5,215 bases of DNA from Ruminococcus sp. UBA1366 (GTDB lineage: Bacteria > Bacillota > Clostridia > Oscillospirales > Ruminococcaceae). This document shows, piece after piece, positions 4,247 to 5,215 of the stretch. The DNA lies in NCBI GenBank assembly GCA_002306005.1, contig DBRO01000053.1, positions 18,954-24,168 on the forward strand. The letters run 5' to 3'. The notes beneath the pieces were generated by a model that was not told where the DNA came from, did not search any database, and saw only the letters and a program-made list of their open reading frames with translations. The position numbers and the translations under genes were made by a program. Position 1 is the first letter of the stretch; the number at the start of each line of letters is the position of its first letter.

Positions 4247-5215
4247 TTACCGGACAATTCCCCAAATATCGCGGGCGTATTCGTCCACTGCGCGGTCTGC
4301 GGAGAAAATTCCCGCACCGGCGATGTTCAGCAGGGATTTCTTCTGCCAAGCCAGCTGGTCGGTGTAGCACTTAGAGGCATATGCCTGTGCGTCCATGTAC
4401 GAACGGAAATCCGCCAGCACCATGTACGGGTCACTAAACTTCAAGGAATTTGCCACCTCGTCGAATTTCTCCCCGTTAATGCCATGATAGAGCCGGTCAA
4501 TCGCGGATTTTATCACACCGTCGGCATTATAAAGATCTTCCGGCTTGTAGTCGTTCTTGCGGTAGAGCACTTCTTCTTCCTTCATGCCAAACAGGAAAAT
4601 GTTGTCGTCCCCCACCTGCTCGTGAATCTCCACATTTGCGCCATCCAGCGTGCCCAGCGTGAGTGCGCCGTTCACCATCAGCTTCATGTTGCCCGTGCCG
4701 GAAGCCTCCGTGCCGGCAAGCGAAATCTGCTCGGAAATCTCTGCCGCAGGCATAAGAATCTCGCTCAGCGTCACGCGGTAATCTTCCAAAAATACCACGT
4801 TCAGCTTTTCCTGCAGCTTTGGATTTTTCCTTAATTCCTCGGAAATATTCCATATGAGCTTAATAATCTGCTTTGCCAAATAGTACCCCGGCGCCGCCTT
4901 TGCCGCAAAAATATACGTTTTCGGCACCATATCCATATCTGGATTTTTCAGCAGTTCGTTGTAGGTCGCAATAATATGGAGCGCATTCAGGTGCTGGCGC
5001 TTGTATTCATGCAGACGCTTAACCTGTACGTCAAAAATCGAATCCGTATTGAGCGCAATGCCGTACTCGTTCTTCAGATATTTCGCGAAATTGTCCTTGT
5101 TCTGCTTTTTAATTTCGCCCAGCTTTGCCAAAATATCATCGTGATCGGCATAAACTGCAAATTTGCTTAGATTCGCAGCATCCTTCAGGAAGCCGTCCCC
5201 AATGGTTTCGCACAG
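4247..5215 (-). CDS. glgP: Glycogen/maltodextrin phosphorylase, C-terminal part
   Basis: The reading frame is open to the window edge: 322 residues are visible, against about 750-850 for the family, so roughly the first 60 percent lies outside. The TTG at 5131 is internal, because the frame continues upstream with family-like sequence (LCETIGDGFLKDAANLSKFA). The enzyme phosphorolyses terminal alpha-1,4 glucose units of glycogen or maltodextrin to glucose 1-phosphate in the cytosol, using pyridoxal phosphate. Visible landmarks are KRLHEYKRQHLN (codons about 5020-4984), which holds the Arg and Lys equivalent to muscle R569 and K574 that bind phosphate, and EASGTGNMK, whose Lys (codon 4684-4682) is the PLP-binding lysine equivalent to muscle K680. 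LMVNGALTLGTLDGANVEI follows, and the C-terminus (SADRAVDEYARDIW) is typical. Nothing suggests inactivation. It is convergent with the ABC operon. GlgP and MalP cannot be separated from this part alone. Confidence 0.96.
   Translation of the reverse strand: MCETIGDGFLKDAANLSKFAVYADHDDILAKLGEIKKQNKDNFAKYLKNEYGIALNTDSIFDVQVKRLHEYKRQHLNALHIIATYNELLKNPDMDMVPKTYIFAAKAAPGYYLAKQIIKLIWNISEELRKNPKLQEKLNVVFLEDYRVTLSEILMPAAEISEQISLAGTEASGTGNMKLMVNGALTLGTLDGANVEIHEQVGDDNIFLFGMKEEEVLYRKNDYKPEDLYNADGVIKSAIDRLYHGINGEKFDEVANSLKFSDPYMVLADFRSYMDAQAYASKCYTDQLAWQKKSLLNIAGAGIFSADRAVDEYARDIWGIVR

Noticed and set aside
5129..5131. TTG at 5131 as the start of a short phosphorylase-like protein
   Set aside because: The frame stays open and phosphorylase-like up to the window edge, and no ribosome binding site precedes the TTG.
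1..5215. CRISPR array, transposase, integrase, toxin-antitoxin or phage genes
   Set aside because: No regularly spaced repeats and no matching protein motifs were seen on either strand. The tRNA alone is not evidence of an integration site, since no direct repeat of its 3' end occurs in the window.

Overview
The window looks like chromosomal DNA of a low-to-mid GC Gram-positive bacterium of the class Clostridia. The basis is the strong AGGAG/AAAGGGG ribosome binding sites, textbook sigma-A promoters with 17-bp spacers, a YtrA-type GntR regulator in an ABC transporter operon, a butanol-dehydrogenase-type iron alcohol dehydrogenase and a GlgP-type phosphorylase. An Oscillospiraceae/Ruminococcaceae-like source is a guess from overall style; species cannot be read from the sequence. 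No phage, CRISPR or transposase gene is visible.

Left part (1-1961), all genes on the minus strand. From right to left in transcription order these are an iron-dependent alcohol dehydrogenase (734-1888) with its own consensus promoter (1933-1961), a small unrecognised membrane protein (155-649) with its own promoter (693-721), and tRNA-Leu with anticodon UAG (44-126). The promoter of the membrane-protein gene is interlocked with a terminator-like hairpin (676-711): its -10 box lies in the hairpin loop.

Middle (2026-3963), plus strand. A compact three-gene operon encodes a YtrA-subfamily GntR repressor, an ABC ATPase and a six-helix ABC-2-type permease. The promoter (2026-2054) carries a near-perfect inverted repeat over the -10 and transcription start, which is the likely operator for autoregulation. 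Genes of this layout usually respond to cell-envelope-active peptides or antibiotics, or export peptides; the substrate here is unknown. The operon and the alcohol dehydrogenase gene are divergently transcribed from a 214-bp intergenic region.

Right part (3964-5215). A 283-bp convergent intergenic region holds two copies of the same long hairpin, 218 bp apart, with two further strong hairpins between them that resemble an interspersed repeat. It is followed on the minus strand by the C-terminal 322 codons of glycogen/maltodextrin phosphorylase (glgP), which runs off the window edge. The two hairpin copies look like one original bidirectional terminator that was split or duplicated.

The gene content is ordinary. 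The most interesting signals are regulatory: the promoter inside a terminator loop, the duplicated terminator around a hairpin element, the repressor operator, and an orphan plus-strand terminator at the tRNA side.
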